This document shows positions 36,060-46,269 of a stretch of 64,000 nucleotides of DNA, piece after piece (within the stretch, counting starts at the first letter, position 1; each line of letters opens with the position of its first letter). This DNA is from Nitzschia sp. pyKryTriq1. Taxonomy: Eukaryota; Bacillariophyta; Bacillariophyceae; Bacillariales; Bacillariaceae. The notes beneath the pieces were generated by a model. The model searched no databases, was not told where the DNA came from, and saw nothing but the letters and a program-made list of their open reading frames with translations. The stretch lies in assembly GCA_956465555.1 (NCBI GenBank), contig OY101126.1, positions 786,501 to 850,500 of the forward strand. Direction: 5' to 3'. The position numbers were made by a program, and so were the translations under genes.

Positions 36060-37991
36060 TTATTCGCAAGGCCCTCCACCATCCTCCTCGAAAAGACTAT
36101 CGTAGAAACAGCGAGGCGCTCCTCTCACGAAGAACCGATGATCGATAGAGTGAGGCGCATGAAGCACTTGGTCATCGTCGCTCTCCCTGTCCAGAGGCTT
36201 GATGGATTCCCACGCTGGTGACACTTGTGGGAGCGCTGTAGGTGTTATCATTGCTGCGATAGACTCCTCGCACGACGTGTCAACACTGGAAACTCCGTCG
36301 CTAGTGTACCCTTGACTAATATCTTGAACCCACGAATGCTCATTTGTTGCTGGTGGCAGTGGACCACAAGGTCCATAAAGGTGTCGCTCCTTCATGGTTT
36401 CGGGGACGTTCCGAGTCCAAAATCCCACCATGAAAGTCAGACGATTGATCTTCTCCGGATTATTCGACTCGGGTGATTTCCAATCATTCCACAACTCCAA
36501 GCACACAGTGTTGTCCTGGATTTTGCTCTCATTGAATTGAGTCTTACCAGGACATGGCAAGACGCCGTGCAATAGATTGCCGGGAAATATAAGGAAAGAA
36601 TTGTCCACAGGGTTTCCCTGCCAACAATGCTCCGAAACTTCCGTCGAGTGAGGTGTTTGATCCAAGATAATCGTAGCCCCACCTGGTGAACGGGCTTCCA
36701 TGGTCTTACTGCCTCCTGTCAGATATAGGATAGACGATAAAATGGGATGCGTCACTCTTCCATCTTGTGCAAGCAACGATTCGTCCGTGTCAAAATGTAA
36801 GTTGTGCCCAAGGTTCGCCTTAATTGGGCGTGTATGTGTCCACCATTCAAAACCACAAATGCTATCACCATCCTCCTTGCTCAGTACCTGCTTGGCTCTT
36901 GGGAGCAAATGATTAACGATCAAATCTTCAATGATATTTCGAGGAGCGGCCCCGGCGATGTAATCCATAAAGTAGGAATAGTATCCCCGACCAATATAAT
37001 TGCTTTCTCGCCAATATACAGCTTCAGGTGCGAAAACCCGCTTCATTCCCGCATATAGATGCTGTGGCAGGATTCCTGCCTCAGGACAAAAGATGAGAGG
37101 CGCTTTCGTCGGAATTTCTTTGGAAACTACTGATGATGATGTATTCCATACATTTGGATGCAATCGATGTGTAAACCCAAAGTGTCGTAGGTGTTCCATG
37201 GCATCGTCATGTCTTCCTTCCATGGACGCTAACATTGAGTACATAAACCGTGATGTTCCTTCGACTGCCGATGCCGAGTAATGTCCATCCTCTTCTTCGT
37301 CTTCATCACCGTCGGCATGGTCGCCGTCTTCATCTTCGATTTCCTCTTGATTCGTAGTCGCCTCCAACTCGTCGTCTACCTCAAATTCGACCCCTAACAA
37401 TTGGTTCAGCATCAACAATTCGACCCATTCTTTCAGTGTTCCATCTTCAACACTCTCGTCATTCAAAACTTGGAGACTCTGCTTTCGCAGATGGGACGCA
37501 TGGTTGGCAGCGCGTTCGTACCATTTTCGGGCGGTGGAAATAGAAAGCCGATGTGTCATGCGTCCAAAATTCGCACCCATGGACCATGTAGCTGCATTCT
37601 TAGGATAATATTCCAAAGATTCTACCAGCAGTGACTGGACTTTTTGGGCTTGCTTCTCGGTGTTACCGTTGGGATGCAGATATTCAGCAATGGCAGACTC
37701 GGCCAAGTGGAAGTAGGCGACGCTTACAAGTATTGGAAGCAAATCCACTATCGAATCCCACCTTTCTGGTGCATCATTGGATACAGATTGTTTGGCGACA
37801 TACTTCTTGGACAATTCAATGAGTTCGTAGAGCTCGTCAATGTCGCCGGAAGTGTCGTTGGATTCTTCTCCGCTCAACGAATCCAGGAAATTACGATAGC
37901 TTTCCCATAGTTGCCCTGCAACTGGTTTTCCAAAGGACGAAGTCTCTTCGTTCAATTTTTGACGCTTGGATGATTCTTGGGGAAGAGTCAT
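36060..37991 (-). CDS. Fe(II)/2-oxoglutarate-dependent oxygenase-like protein with TPR-like N-terminus
   Basis: A 643-residue single-exon protein. The N-terminal third (about 25-300) is helical and TPR-like (VAYFHLAESAIAEYL, KNAATWSMGANFGRM, FMYSMLASMEGRHDDAMEHLRHFGF). It has a very acidic linker (EEIEDEDGDHADGDEDEEED, about 217-236). The C-terminal part has an HxD...H iron triad: LHFDTDES (H399, D401) and LLHGVLP (H475), in a double-stranded beta-helix context (SSILYLTGG, GGATIILDQTP, FLIFPGNLLHGVLP). Such oxygenases hydroxylate proteins or small molecules using 2-oxoglutarate and O2. The downstream Arg that binds 2-oxoglutarate may be in KINRLTFMVGFW. Substrate unknown. Confidence 0.75.
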   Translation of the reverse strand: MTLPQESSKRQKLNEETSSFGKPVAGQLWESYRNFLDSLSGEESNDTSGDIDELYELIELSKKYVAKQSVSNDAPERWDSIVDLLPILVSVAYFHLAESAIAEYLHPNGNTEKQAQKVQSLLVESLEYYPKNAATWSMGANFGRMTHRLSISTARKWYERAANHASHLRKQSLQVLNDESVEDGTLKEWVELLMLNQLLGVEFEVDDELEATTNQEEIEDEDGDHADGDEDEEEDGHYSASAVEGTSRFMYSMLASMEGRHDDAMEHLRHFGFTHRLHPNVWNTSSSVVSKEIPTKAPLIFCPEAGILPQHLYAGMKRVFAPEAVYWRESNYIGRGYYSYFMDYIAGAAPRNIIEDLIVNHLLPRAKQVLSKEDGDSICGFEWWTHTRPIKANLGHNLHFDTDESLLAQDGRVTHPILSSILYLTGGSKTMEARSPGGATIILDQTPHSTEVSEHCWQGNPVDNSFLIFPGNLLHGVLPCPGKTQFNESKIQDNTVCLELWNDWKSPESNNPEKINRLTFMVGFWTRNVPETMKERHLYGPCGPLPPATNEHSWVQDISQGYTSDGVSSVDTSCEESIAAMITPTALPQVSPAWESIKPLDRESDDDQVLHAPHSIDHRFFVRGAPRCFYDSLFEEDGGGPCE

Positions 37992-38750
37992 GGTAAAAGA
38001 GATAGTCTACTGTGCCGTATACTCTTGTCAGTGTCTGATGTGGTAAAATAGGAAGTCACCACCAAAACTTGCTTGTTGGACACTTGATGCGAGATGCGAG
38101 CGATATGGATGATGGATTTTGGATTTGGATTTTGGCCGGCGGACGGAGGATGGATGGAGGGTGGCCGTTTTGACCAAGTCGACTAAAAATAACCTTCGAC
38201 GTTGCATTTTTTGTGTGTGATGTGGATTGGCGGGCGCGCCGGCCAAATCGGCTTCAACGGACGCCGAGGCTTATTCTCAATGCTTCGCGCCATCCATTTA
38301 CTTATAGAGTTGGCGGTCTCACCCAACTTCAGTCTTGGAGGGAGTGGCTACATACCCGGTACAAGTACCAGGTACAGTACCTGGCACTGTACTCGTACTG
38401 CAATAGCTCCTCTTTCCTCATCGCGCACCCCATCTCCGTCATTATCGTCGCCTTCCACAATGAACTCGGAGGAGCTTGGAGTTTTGCGGTATCAGGTATC
38501 GTTGCAAGTTAATATTGACGACCCTTGCGCCGCCTCTTATAAGAAGATATATTGGCAATTTCATCAATAAGATCTGGCTATTGGAGAGATTTGAGGTGGT
38601 TATTTTTCAGGTTTAGGAGACGAGGAAGGCCTTTGAATTCGGTTCGAGAGGTTCCATCAAGCCAGCAACTGAGAGGCGTTGGAAACTTTTAGGAATCCGT
38701 TTCATCGGTTGAGTGCGTCTTTTTGCTCGGGACTGAAGTCCACGTACGTA
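37992..38750. other. Divergent promoter region
   Basis: Contains a GTAC cluster at about 38356-38400. A possible upstream exon for the plus-strand gene exists: ATG at 38460, 36 coding bases, donor GTATCG at 38496 and an in-frame acceptor AG at 38737-38738. It is not strong enough to annotate. Confidence 0.5.
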
Positions 38751-41700
38751 ATGGCATCCACATATTACTACCAAGAGCGATCCAGTTCGGGAAACCCACC
38801 TGCTCTGTACGATACGTCCACATCCACCGCCGATGCTGATTCCCACAGTTCTGGTTCTATAAGAAGACAACAACACAAGAGTCACAACATCAGCGATTTC
38901 GACACCATGCCCTCCAACAATTACACTTCCAACCAGCGGTATCCAGTCGCCCATTTTCCTAGAGTTCGAAAGACAATGAGCGATTCCGGAGTCTCCACTG
39001 AATACGATCGTTATATCCGGCAGGCTTCAGAACTAGACTCTCCCGCTTCCGATGTAGGCGCCATGTCAGTGTCGGATCAAATTCGAAGGTACAACAGTCG
39101 CCGGCATCACAATGCCGACCCAGCTTTAGAGTTCGTGGACGAATACAATCATGAGCAACTTTCCTTTGGGACCAGAAACTCCTCGCAGCCAATTGTTGCC
39201 CTGAAGGACGACCGAGTTTTGAAAGCGCGTCAATTTTATTCGCCGGATCGATCATCATCAGAACGACGACCACGTAGTAGCACGCAGAAGAAAAGCCCGC
39301 CGCAATACTACGGGGACGTGAGATCGAAATTTAAAGCCATGCATCAACAGAATATGTCGCGACAGGGGCCAATTTCGGGAGATCCCGATGAAAGCTTTGG
39401 AAGTAGCGTCGAAACGCCATCACTGCCATCAATTCGCGAGTTGAAGATGCAATTGTGGAACGAGAGGGAGGTATTGCAAGTGGGGGGGGTGTCGATGGGA
39501 AGACTAGATCAAAAGCTTGAGCGCCATAGCCGACCATCTCGCTCGCTTTCGCCTGCTCATCGGATACTTGCTGATACTACGTTTGACAGTGAAAATAGTG
39601 GCACGTCAAGCTTCAAATCTAAATACGTCGAAGCAGCAATGGTGGCCCGGGAGCGAGAGCAAGCATCAATTTCGAATCATCATCAACGCAATGACCCCCG
39701 TGCAAACCCAGTGACTCCTAGAAAGGTAATATCCCGCCCGCGCACTAGTAGTGGTGGCGAAGAAACTCAGGTCAGCGCGTTCAGCTCACCGTACGACGAA
39801 GGGGGTAGGTCCGGAGGGCAACCGTCTGCTCGAAGCAACGCCCGCCCACCATCTCTTGATATACCACCACTCCATTCCTCGTTTGATGAATATGGAGAGA
39901 AAGGATCGGTCGAACGCTACAATCGTCCGCCACCACCACACGAACAGTCGTCTTCGCGATTGAGTCCCTTTGCAGAACAAGAAGGAGCACATTCCAGGAA
40001 CCAAAGAACTTCCATCGACGGAGGAGTAGGGTACGAAGACGGTGGAAACGTCCTCGCCCGATCACTTTCACGTGAACGAATGCAAGATCATTATGTTAGA
40101 CCACCGTCTCCGTTGATCCAACAGCGCGTAAGAGAATTCTCTCAAGAATCGCGAGGACGGACCCCATCACGAACGGGATCAGTCACTGTCGGCAGTCGGT
40201 CCTATTCTCATGAGCCTCGTTCTCGAACAATACCAGAAGCACCCGTGGGGCGATCTTTAAATGAATTTGGGCGCGAAACAACCCAAACAAACAGTCGTCC
40301 ATTGTCGATTGCTCCCAGTACGCAAAGACCTACCACGGCTTCGAGCTTTCTGTATGGGTCAGAAAAGGCACTGCAACACAATACAATCCGACGAATAACT
40401 ACCATCAGGGACGCACCTTCGAAAAGATCCTCTTCTTTGGATCGACGACCACCAACTCCTATCAACCAATCAACGTTGCTAGACGCTCCAAGTCAAACGT
40501 CGCAGCAAGAATCCAACGACACAGGAGGTAGTCGATCGCAACAACATGCAGAAATCGCAGCGTACTGGCAGGAAAAGGCAAGGGCCTCTCCGACCTTTCC
40601 CATGCCAGAGCATCCGGTGGCGCTTATGAATCAGTCTTCGGATTACGCAAGAAGACTTCACAACTTTGAAAAGGAGGCTCGAGCTCTCACCTCGGAATCC
40701 GGGAGCAGTCACAGCGACCAACAACATGTATCCGATCTTGTGGCAAAGCTCAGTGCAGTGAACCGAGCGAATCCAGCAGAGGCACTGGCTCAAATTGATT
40801 CCATTTTGCGGCAGGAAGCCAGAAGCACATCCACCGAGCCGGATTATGGCGCCCGTGGTGGTATGAGTGAAGGTAGCGGCAAGCGAGAATCGCCGAATGA
40901 TTTCGTCGACGGCGAAACTGTACCTGAGATGGACGAGGATTCCGACGACGACACTTCAGTTTCATCAATAACCAATCCTACATTTCAAGGGTATGTGAAG
41001 CCTTCTCAAAATCAGCTGGCGATGGATCAGGGTGTACGGCCATCAAATCTATTTGCCCCGTCGACGTCGTCGTTCCGCCGCCCTCGCCCTTCTGGGCTGC
41101 AAAGCTATATCCCTACAAACTTGCAGCAGCAGCAGGATGCTTCCCCTAGGCATACTCATGCTGAAGGAACCAGCACCAGCAAAGCAAAAGAGAGAAGAGA
41201 ACAGCTGAGACAATATCCGCCACCGCTGACAATCAAAGTACGGGACTCCCAGGAGCCAAACATGTTGTTGCCTCGTCCCAGAGAAAATGAGGATCGGTTT
41301 AGAATCACAGTCACCGAAAATCGGAACGCCCATTGGTCTCCTCCGAACTCACCCACATATGATGATAATCACGTGAAGGTCACTGTGACTCACCAAGACA
41401 GCAATCGCAACACACCTATCCAAGATAAGAATACAGTGCAGTCCTCTGAGCCGGATGTCCACTTGCCGGAGACGAAAATGCTAGAAGCCAAGATCCGAGG
41501 CCGGGATGAGACCAGCCAGAGTATGAAGAAGACCGTCACGCCTAATCATGTGAAAAAAGATGACCCACCGGCTCGGGATCGTGTCACTGTACCTGCACCT
41601 ACAAGAAGGCACCGGGCTCACCCATGGGATGACGAAATTCCGGCCCACACAGAAAAAGTGGACACGCATGAAACATCAATGGATAACGCTGCTGGAGTCG

Positions 41701-42698
41701 AAGCAGCGATGCCACACCGGCAAGCTATGAGGGCTGATGATCGACTCCTGCACTCTTCAGAAGTTTCGCTCACTGAAGAACGTTCAAAGCCGATAATAAC
41801 CCCACATACCATGGCAGCCATTCGACAAAAATCTCTCCTTGAGGCATTTCCGGACGACCCTGCTTTACTTTTGAACCCAATGCCACAAGATCGTCGATGG
41901 GGTGGACGACATCATGAAATAATGCCGGAGAAAGAACGAACACACAATCCTATCGGTTTATGGGCTGCAGTGCAAGACGACTTCCCCGGAGAAACTCCTC
42001 TTATCCACGATCCTCAACCCAGCCCTCGGAATGCGCAACGAGAATCTTGGCTGTTGCCACCGAAAAACGACACGCCTCAGAAGAAAGAGCCGAGACCTCG
42101 TGGTGGCCCCGTTGACTTGGATCAGTCGATCGATACTAATCGCTCTCCGATGCAAGGCACAAGAGCTCCAGCTCAACCTGCTCGTCTACTAGATGACAGA
42201 GAGAGGTCGAGAGAAGATATGGATCGTGGGGCGATCGAGGTTTCTTTGCTTTCCGTGGAAGACGACTCAGAATTTGTGGATACATCCGGCGACACTGATT
42301 TTGTGGATACATCCGGTGATACTGACAATTTGGGCGTCACGCAAGCCCGTCAGCACATTCCAAGACAAGAGCCCAATAACAAGACCAAACGTAGAAGTTT
42401 CTTCCGAGTCTTCAACCGAAAAGATAAACAGAAGGACAAGGCGCACATGCCGAAGCAAGCAGCACTCCACGGGTCAATGCCTAGTGCTGGAAACGACCGT
42501 GCAACACCTCAGATACGATTACAGCCCCTTTCTAAGGCATACCACCCTGAGCCCATCGTTGATCACAAGCGAGGACGTTCCGAAATGGGTTATGGAGGCC
42601 CGGCACAGAGGTCTCGGTCTGCCTCAATGGAACGATTCCGTTCTTCAAACATGGCCCAGAAGTTTGGTAAGGTTCTGAGACTGTACGATCAAGACTGA
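38751..42698 (+). CDS. Very long disordered Ser/Arg/Pro-rich protein
   Basis: 1315 residues from the ATG at 38751 (MASTYYYQERSSSG); the in-frame sequence upstream begins with TTG right after a stop. No folded domain is recognised. Almost the entire chain is polar, with many RxxS and SP/TP sites (RPPSPL, SRSLSPAHRI, TPSRTGS), which look like kinase targets. A short predicted helix (AEIAAYWQEKARASP, YARRLHNFEKEARALTSES) and an acidic patch (PEMDEDSDDDTSVSS) stand out. Near the end is a tandem EFVDTSGDTD repeat (42270-42326) followed by a basic stretch (KTKRRSFFRVFNRKDKQKDK) that could bind membrane or nucleic acid. A scaffold or cytoskeleton-associated role is possible but unsupported. Confidence 0.65.
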   Translation: MASTYYYQERSSSGNPPALYDTSTSTADADSHSSGSIRRQQHKSHNISDFDTMPSNNYTSNQRYPVAHFPRVRKTMSDSGVSTEYDRYIRQASELDSPASDVGAMSVSDQIRRYNSRRHHNADPALEFVDEYNHEQLSFGTRNSSQPIVALKDDRVLKARQFYSPDRSSSERRPRSSTQKKSPPQYYGDVRSKFKAMHQQNMSRQGPISGDPDESFGSSVETPSLPSIRELKMQLWNEREVLQVGGVSMGRLDQKLERHSRPSRSLSPAHRILADTTFDSENSGTSSFKSKYVEAAMVAREREQASISNHHQRNDPRANPVTPRKVISRPRTSSGGEETQVSAFSSPYDEGGRSGGQPSARSNARPPSLDIPPLHSSFDEYGEKGSVERYNRPPPPHEQSSSRLSPFAEQEGAHSRNQRTSIDGGVGYEDGGNVLARSLSRERMQDHYVRPPSPLIQQRVREFSQESRGRTPSRTGSVTVGSRSYSHEPRSRTIPEAPVGRSLNEFGRETTQTNSRPLSIAPSTQRPTTASSFLYGSEKALQHNTIRRITTIRDAPSKRSSSLDRRPPTPINQSTLLDAPSQTSQQESNDTGGSRSQQHAEIAAYWQEKARASPTFPMPEHPVALMNQSSDYARRLHNFEKEARALTSESGSSHSDQQHVSDLVAKLSAVNRANPAEALAQIDSILRQEARSTSTEPDYGARGGMSEGSGKRESPNDFVDGETVPEMDEDSDDDTSVSSITNPTFQGYVKPSQNQLAMDQGVRPSNLFAPSTSSFRRPRPSGLQSYIPTNLQQQQDASPRHTHAEGTSTSKAKERREQLRQYPPPLTIKVRDSQEPNMLLPRPRENEDRFRITVTENRNAHWSPPNSPTYDDNHVKVTVTHQDSNRNTPIQDKNTVQSSEPDVHLPETKMLEAKIRGRDETSQSMKKTVTPNHVKKDDPPARDRVTVPAPTRRHRAHPWDDEIPAHTEKVDTHETSMDNAAGVEAAMPHRQAMRADDRLLHSSEVSLTEERSKPIITPHTMAAIRQKSLLEAFPDDPALLLNPMPQDRRWGGRHHEIMPEKERTHNPIGLWAAVQDDFPGETPLIHDPQPSPRNAQRESWLLPPKNDTPQKKEPRPRGGPVDLDQSIDTNRSPMQGTRAPAQPARLLDDRERSREDMDRGAIEVSLLSVEDDSEFVDTSGDTDFVDTSGDTDNLGVTQARQHIPRQEPNNKTKRRSFFRVFNRKDKQKDKAHMPKQAALHGSMPSAGNDRATPQIRLQPLSKAYHPEPIVDHKRGRSEMGYGGPAQRSRSASMERFRSSNMAQKFGKVLRLYDQD

Positions 42699-43330
42699 TG
42701 CACGGAAGAAGTAAGACCTATTAGAGCTAGTACAAAGCATTACGTGACGCAAAGAAATTGAAAGTAAGTAGAAAGTCATTATTTGTCTCCGATCTACACT
42801 TAGAAGTGCCTTTCACGTTCATTTGAACTGTACCAGTCGTATGGATTCTCAAGAGGAGTAATGGAGGTGAACGATCTCTCTAGCTAGAGAATAACGAGGT
42901 CTTCTCTCTCTCTCTACTCTACTTATTTGTAGAGAGATACTCGTAGTAACCAGAGACAGGAGATTTAAGCAGTACGGTACGAGTAGGGCCTACAAGGAGG
43001 GAGCTACCAGGTCCCGTAGTACCAGCCAACATCTAACGGTACTGTACAGTCTACAGTACCTGGTACCATCCGTCGTCAGTTCAGTCACGTTACGTTCACT
43101 TGAAAGTCGACTCATATGACTCTTCCAAATGCTGACGTCATCACTCATCACATAAAGAACAAAAAGAAGTGACAAGCCGCATCACTAAAACGAGAACCCC
43201 GCGGAAACGGACCTTCGAAGATACCTTTGGTAATCGAGAGAGCGGAAAACGAGAGATGAACATACAGCAACAAAACAAGCAACACCAAGCAACAGATACA
43301 ATTAAGATAACAGACTATCCTTTTCTAATC
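42699..43330. other. Spacer and promoter of the first small secreted gene
   Basis: Holds TC/AGAG low-complexity sequence (about 42875-42940), a GTAC cluster (about 43017-43068) and a perfect TGACGTCA at 43133-43140, about 190 bp before the ATG of the next gene. Confidence 0.6.
43133..43140. promoter_or_regulatory. Perfect CRE palindrome TGACGTCA
   Basis: Full 8-bp bZIP/CREB-type site 190 bp upstream of the small secreted protein gene at 43331. Regulation by it is inferred. Confidence 0.5.
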
Positions 43331-43740
43331 ATGAAGTACTCTTTCATCCTTGCCGCGTTGCTCGCCGGATCAACCTCCGCTCGACGCAGCCCCCACATGA
43401 AGCCATCCGAAATGAAATCTATGGGTGAGTTCGCATCCCATTCCTCGCTCGATATCTTTGTTTAGTTTACATTGGTGCTGACGAGATTGTTTAAATATTG
43501 CCACCAGGGGCTTATGGTTTCGGTTTTCCATATGGTTGGGGTCTCGACAATCCAGAAATGGCTGGCAAAGAATTACCGGACGCGAACCACAGCATGAAAG
43601 TGAAAGAAGTCAAAAATGACTTGAACAAGAAGAAGATAGCAACAACGCCCGAAAAGAAGAGTCGCCGCAGTTTATCATTTTTCCCTCTCCCTCATGATCA
43701 TTTGGACGATATTTTCCTGTCATCCGGAGGTATCGAGTAG
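43331..43740 (+). CDS. Small secreted basic protein, copy A (two exons)
   Basis: A 108-residue protein of unknown function. Exons are 43331-43424 and 43508-43740; the GT-AG intron (83 bp) is in phase 1. The signal peptide MKYSFILAALLAGSTSA is followed directly by RRSP. The mature part has a Gly/aromatic segment (AYGFGFPYGWGLDN), a KVKEVKN block, a Lys-rich run, a dibasic KKSRRS site, a hydrophobic patch (LSFFPLP) and an acidic tail ending GGIE. The same order occurs in copy B at 44528-44986, with the intron in the same place and phase, so the two are tandem paralogues. A secreted or cell-wall (frustule-associated) or pro-peptide role is possible from composition only. Confidence 0.75.
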
Positions 43741-44527
43741 ACCGGTATCCAATTTTGGAGAGCCTGACTACGACCATACCGCTAGATCCTCCTTCGCCGC
43801 CCGCGCGACGATACGACAAGAAAACTGAATTTGTTATTTTATTCGTCGGTACGGAACGAAGACATGGGAGCTTTGTACAATCTTCATTTGGACGACAGAA
43901 CTATTCCGCTGCACGCATTCAATATTGAAATCATCGTCGAATAGGGCGGCTGATTCTCAAATATCTTCTTCTCACTGCCCCAGCACCAGCGGAGGGCAAT
44001 CAAAAGCTAAAAGAAACAAAATTTAAACCTTTTTTATGCTCCAAACTAGTAGAGCTAACCATCTGACGTTGGACGCAACCAACCTTCAGAGTAATGCTCC
44101 TGCTACTACTAGAGTAGAGAGAGACAGAAGGGGACGCTTCGGCGCATGTACAGCTACGAGTAGACCACTTACCAGGTACAGTACCAGGTACCAGGTACCT
44201 GGTACCGTTCGAGGGTCAGTCTCCGAGCTCAATCTTGCAATCTTGCCAGTCAGTCCCGTTGCCGCTATTAGGGATTTTTTATCTTGCTGTCCAATTCAGT
44301 ACTATTTCTACGTGAAGGGTATCTTTTGGAGGAGTTCTCCATTATTTTTCTTTTTGATGATGATGATTCGCGGAAGCGTTGAGGCGACTGTTCTGTGAGA
44401 TGACACCAGCGCCCCGCCTCGATGTTGTGATCTTTGAACAAGAGAAGCAACCGGCTCACAATCCACCCCATCAATAGATCGAACTCTCTTGATCCATCGA
44501 TCCATCCCAACACACCTACCAACACTA
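43741..44527. other. Spacer between the secreted paralogues, with GTAC cluster
   Basis: No gene. Contains the GTAC cluster 44168-44210, which includes a perfect 20-bp palindrome at 44187-44206. Confidence 0.6.
44168..44210. repeat. GTAC cluster with perfect 20-bp palindrome
   Basis: GGTACCAGGTACCTGGTACC at 44187-44206 is its own reverse complement; CCAGGTACAGTACC precedes it. Confidence 0.85.
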
Positions 44528-44986
44528 ATGAGGAGCGTATTCTTTTTCACTGTGGCCTTCGTGGTTCTTAGCTCGTTGTTTGCCACTGTTTCAGCTCGAC
44601 GAACTCCCAAATTGGTTCAATCTCTAGAGAAGAAGCAAGGTCAGCAGATAGCCATGTACATGCTTTATTGCACCGTTCTCATCCGCTGACTGACTCACTC
44701 ACTCGTGACTTCGGTCTCAACTCTTGTTCAAGCAGGATATCTCGGTTGGGGGCTGCCCTCCCTCGACTTCTCGTCCAAGAAGGATGCCGAAGGAGTCGAC
44801 CATCCCGGTGACGGGAAGAAATCTCACATGGATGTCAAAGAAGTCCGTCGCACTCCCAAAAACGTAGGGTCTGAGACATCGCAAAAGCAAGAACCTTCTA
44901 AGAAAAGACGAGGACTTCTATTTGGATTACGAAAGAAGGATCCCACTCCAACAGAGCTCTTCGATATGGCAGACGGTCTTGAGTAG
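44528..44986 (+). CDS. Small secreted basic protein, copy B (two exons)
   Basis: A 120-residue paralogue of copy A. Exons are 44528-44639 and 44736-44986, with a 96-bp phase-1 intron (donor GTCAGC, acceptor AAGCAG). The signal peptide MRSVFFFTVAFVVLSSLFATVSA is followed by RRTP. The mature chain has YLGWGLPSLDF, MDVKEVRR, a KKRRG basic site, a hydrophobic LLFGL patch and a C-terminal DGLE. It shares SARR-[ST]-P, GWGL, VKEV, KK.RR, and G-[IL]-E with copy A. There are no Cys residues in the mature part, so it is not a disulfide-rich peptide. Function unknown. Confidence 0.75.
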
Positions 44987-46269
44987 AACAACGGCGCCGT
45001 TGGTCGTGAACAGGTAGCGCATGAATGTCGTGGCAGCAAACGCCACAAGCAGAGAAATCCAAACAGCCGGTGCCCAATGTTGAGGGACGTCTTGCCTCCA
45101 GCCAAATCATCGGGAATCCGCGAGTAAGCTCAGGGCCGGAAAACAGCATCATGATTGGGTGCATGATACTACGTAGAGTACTACTTTCTATAACAATATT
45201 TTAGTAGCGGACTTGTTGTTCTACGAGTAGTCCCTACAGCTAATAGAGAGTAATCTCTTTTTCAACCCAAATGTCCTTCGTGCGACTCGCTAATTCTTGT
45301 ACTCTTTAGTAGAGTGAGTAGACTGGCGTTCTTCTTGGGCCCGCCATCGATCATCATGATGCATGTCGTCGGATGATTGGTCCAGTCCAGTACTCCTTCT
45401 AGTACTACTACCGGTAGTATGTCTACTCTCGAGAGAGTTCATCTCGTATTTTGCGGGCCACCACGACCAACTCCACCTTGTATGCCAAAGCGTGCTCGTC
45501 TAGTAGGTACATTGACGCGCAGGCCTCTGAAGCATGATCGAAAAAAGAAGATGGGTGGCCCGCGCATGACCTACCTACTCTAGTACTAATATTGTAGCCA
45601 GGCCGACGACTCTACTACTAGTAGACTACAGTACCAGTACTATACGAAAGTCTACTCGAGACTAGTTATGAAAATATGTTGGCTGTCGCCGCGAAGTAAC
45701 ATCCATGTTGATGTCGCAGTTTGAAGTTGTCGTACTACGAGACTGGCGCCGCCATCGTCGATTTTCACTCTTCGTAATCTTCTACCACTCGTAGTAGAGC
45801 TATTATACCGGCACGTACTGTATCATAGTCTACTACTTCTTGCAGCATGATGTACAAGTACAGTCTACCTGGTAGTCTACTGGTATTATGTATCATAGCT
45901 TTTTTTCGGCGTCTGTCAGTCGTCTTTGAACGACGACTCAATCGACCCTAATGAACGAATCATCATCCGTGGGAATGAATACGTCACACGCGTAATACTG
46001 TAAAAACCTCGCATTGCATCATCATCGCATCATCCTTTTTGTCGATCCCGCATCATCATCAGTCTCATCAGCCGCACAAACAACGGTGACGGTAACACAA
46101 GTAGTATGTAGAATAGGAAGGAAAAACAAGGACGCAACACCATTGTTCAAACTGCAGTACCAGGTACGAAGAGTGTACTCTGACCAATACCCACCATTGC
46201 CTCCATATGGTTTTCGTATTCCCCGCATTTTTATAAGCAGATAGACTACAAGTAGAGTAGAGGTGCAAG
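44987..46269. other. 1.3-kb spacer
   Basis: No supported gene. Rich in CTACTAGTAG-type and GTAC-type short palindromes (about 45580-45640, 45810-45890), with one ACGTCA at 45981-45986. Confidence 0.55.

Noticed and set aside
38460-38738. Possible 12-codon first exon for the long disordered protein
   Set aside because: Donor GTATCG and acceptor are plausible and in frame, but there is no independent support.
45377-45583. 68-codon frame in the 45-46 kb spacer
   Set aside because: Short, surrounded by GTAC/CTAG palindromes, with no homology or start context.
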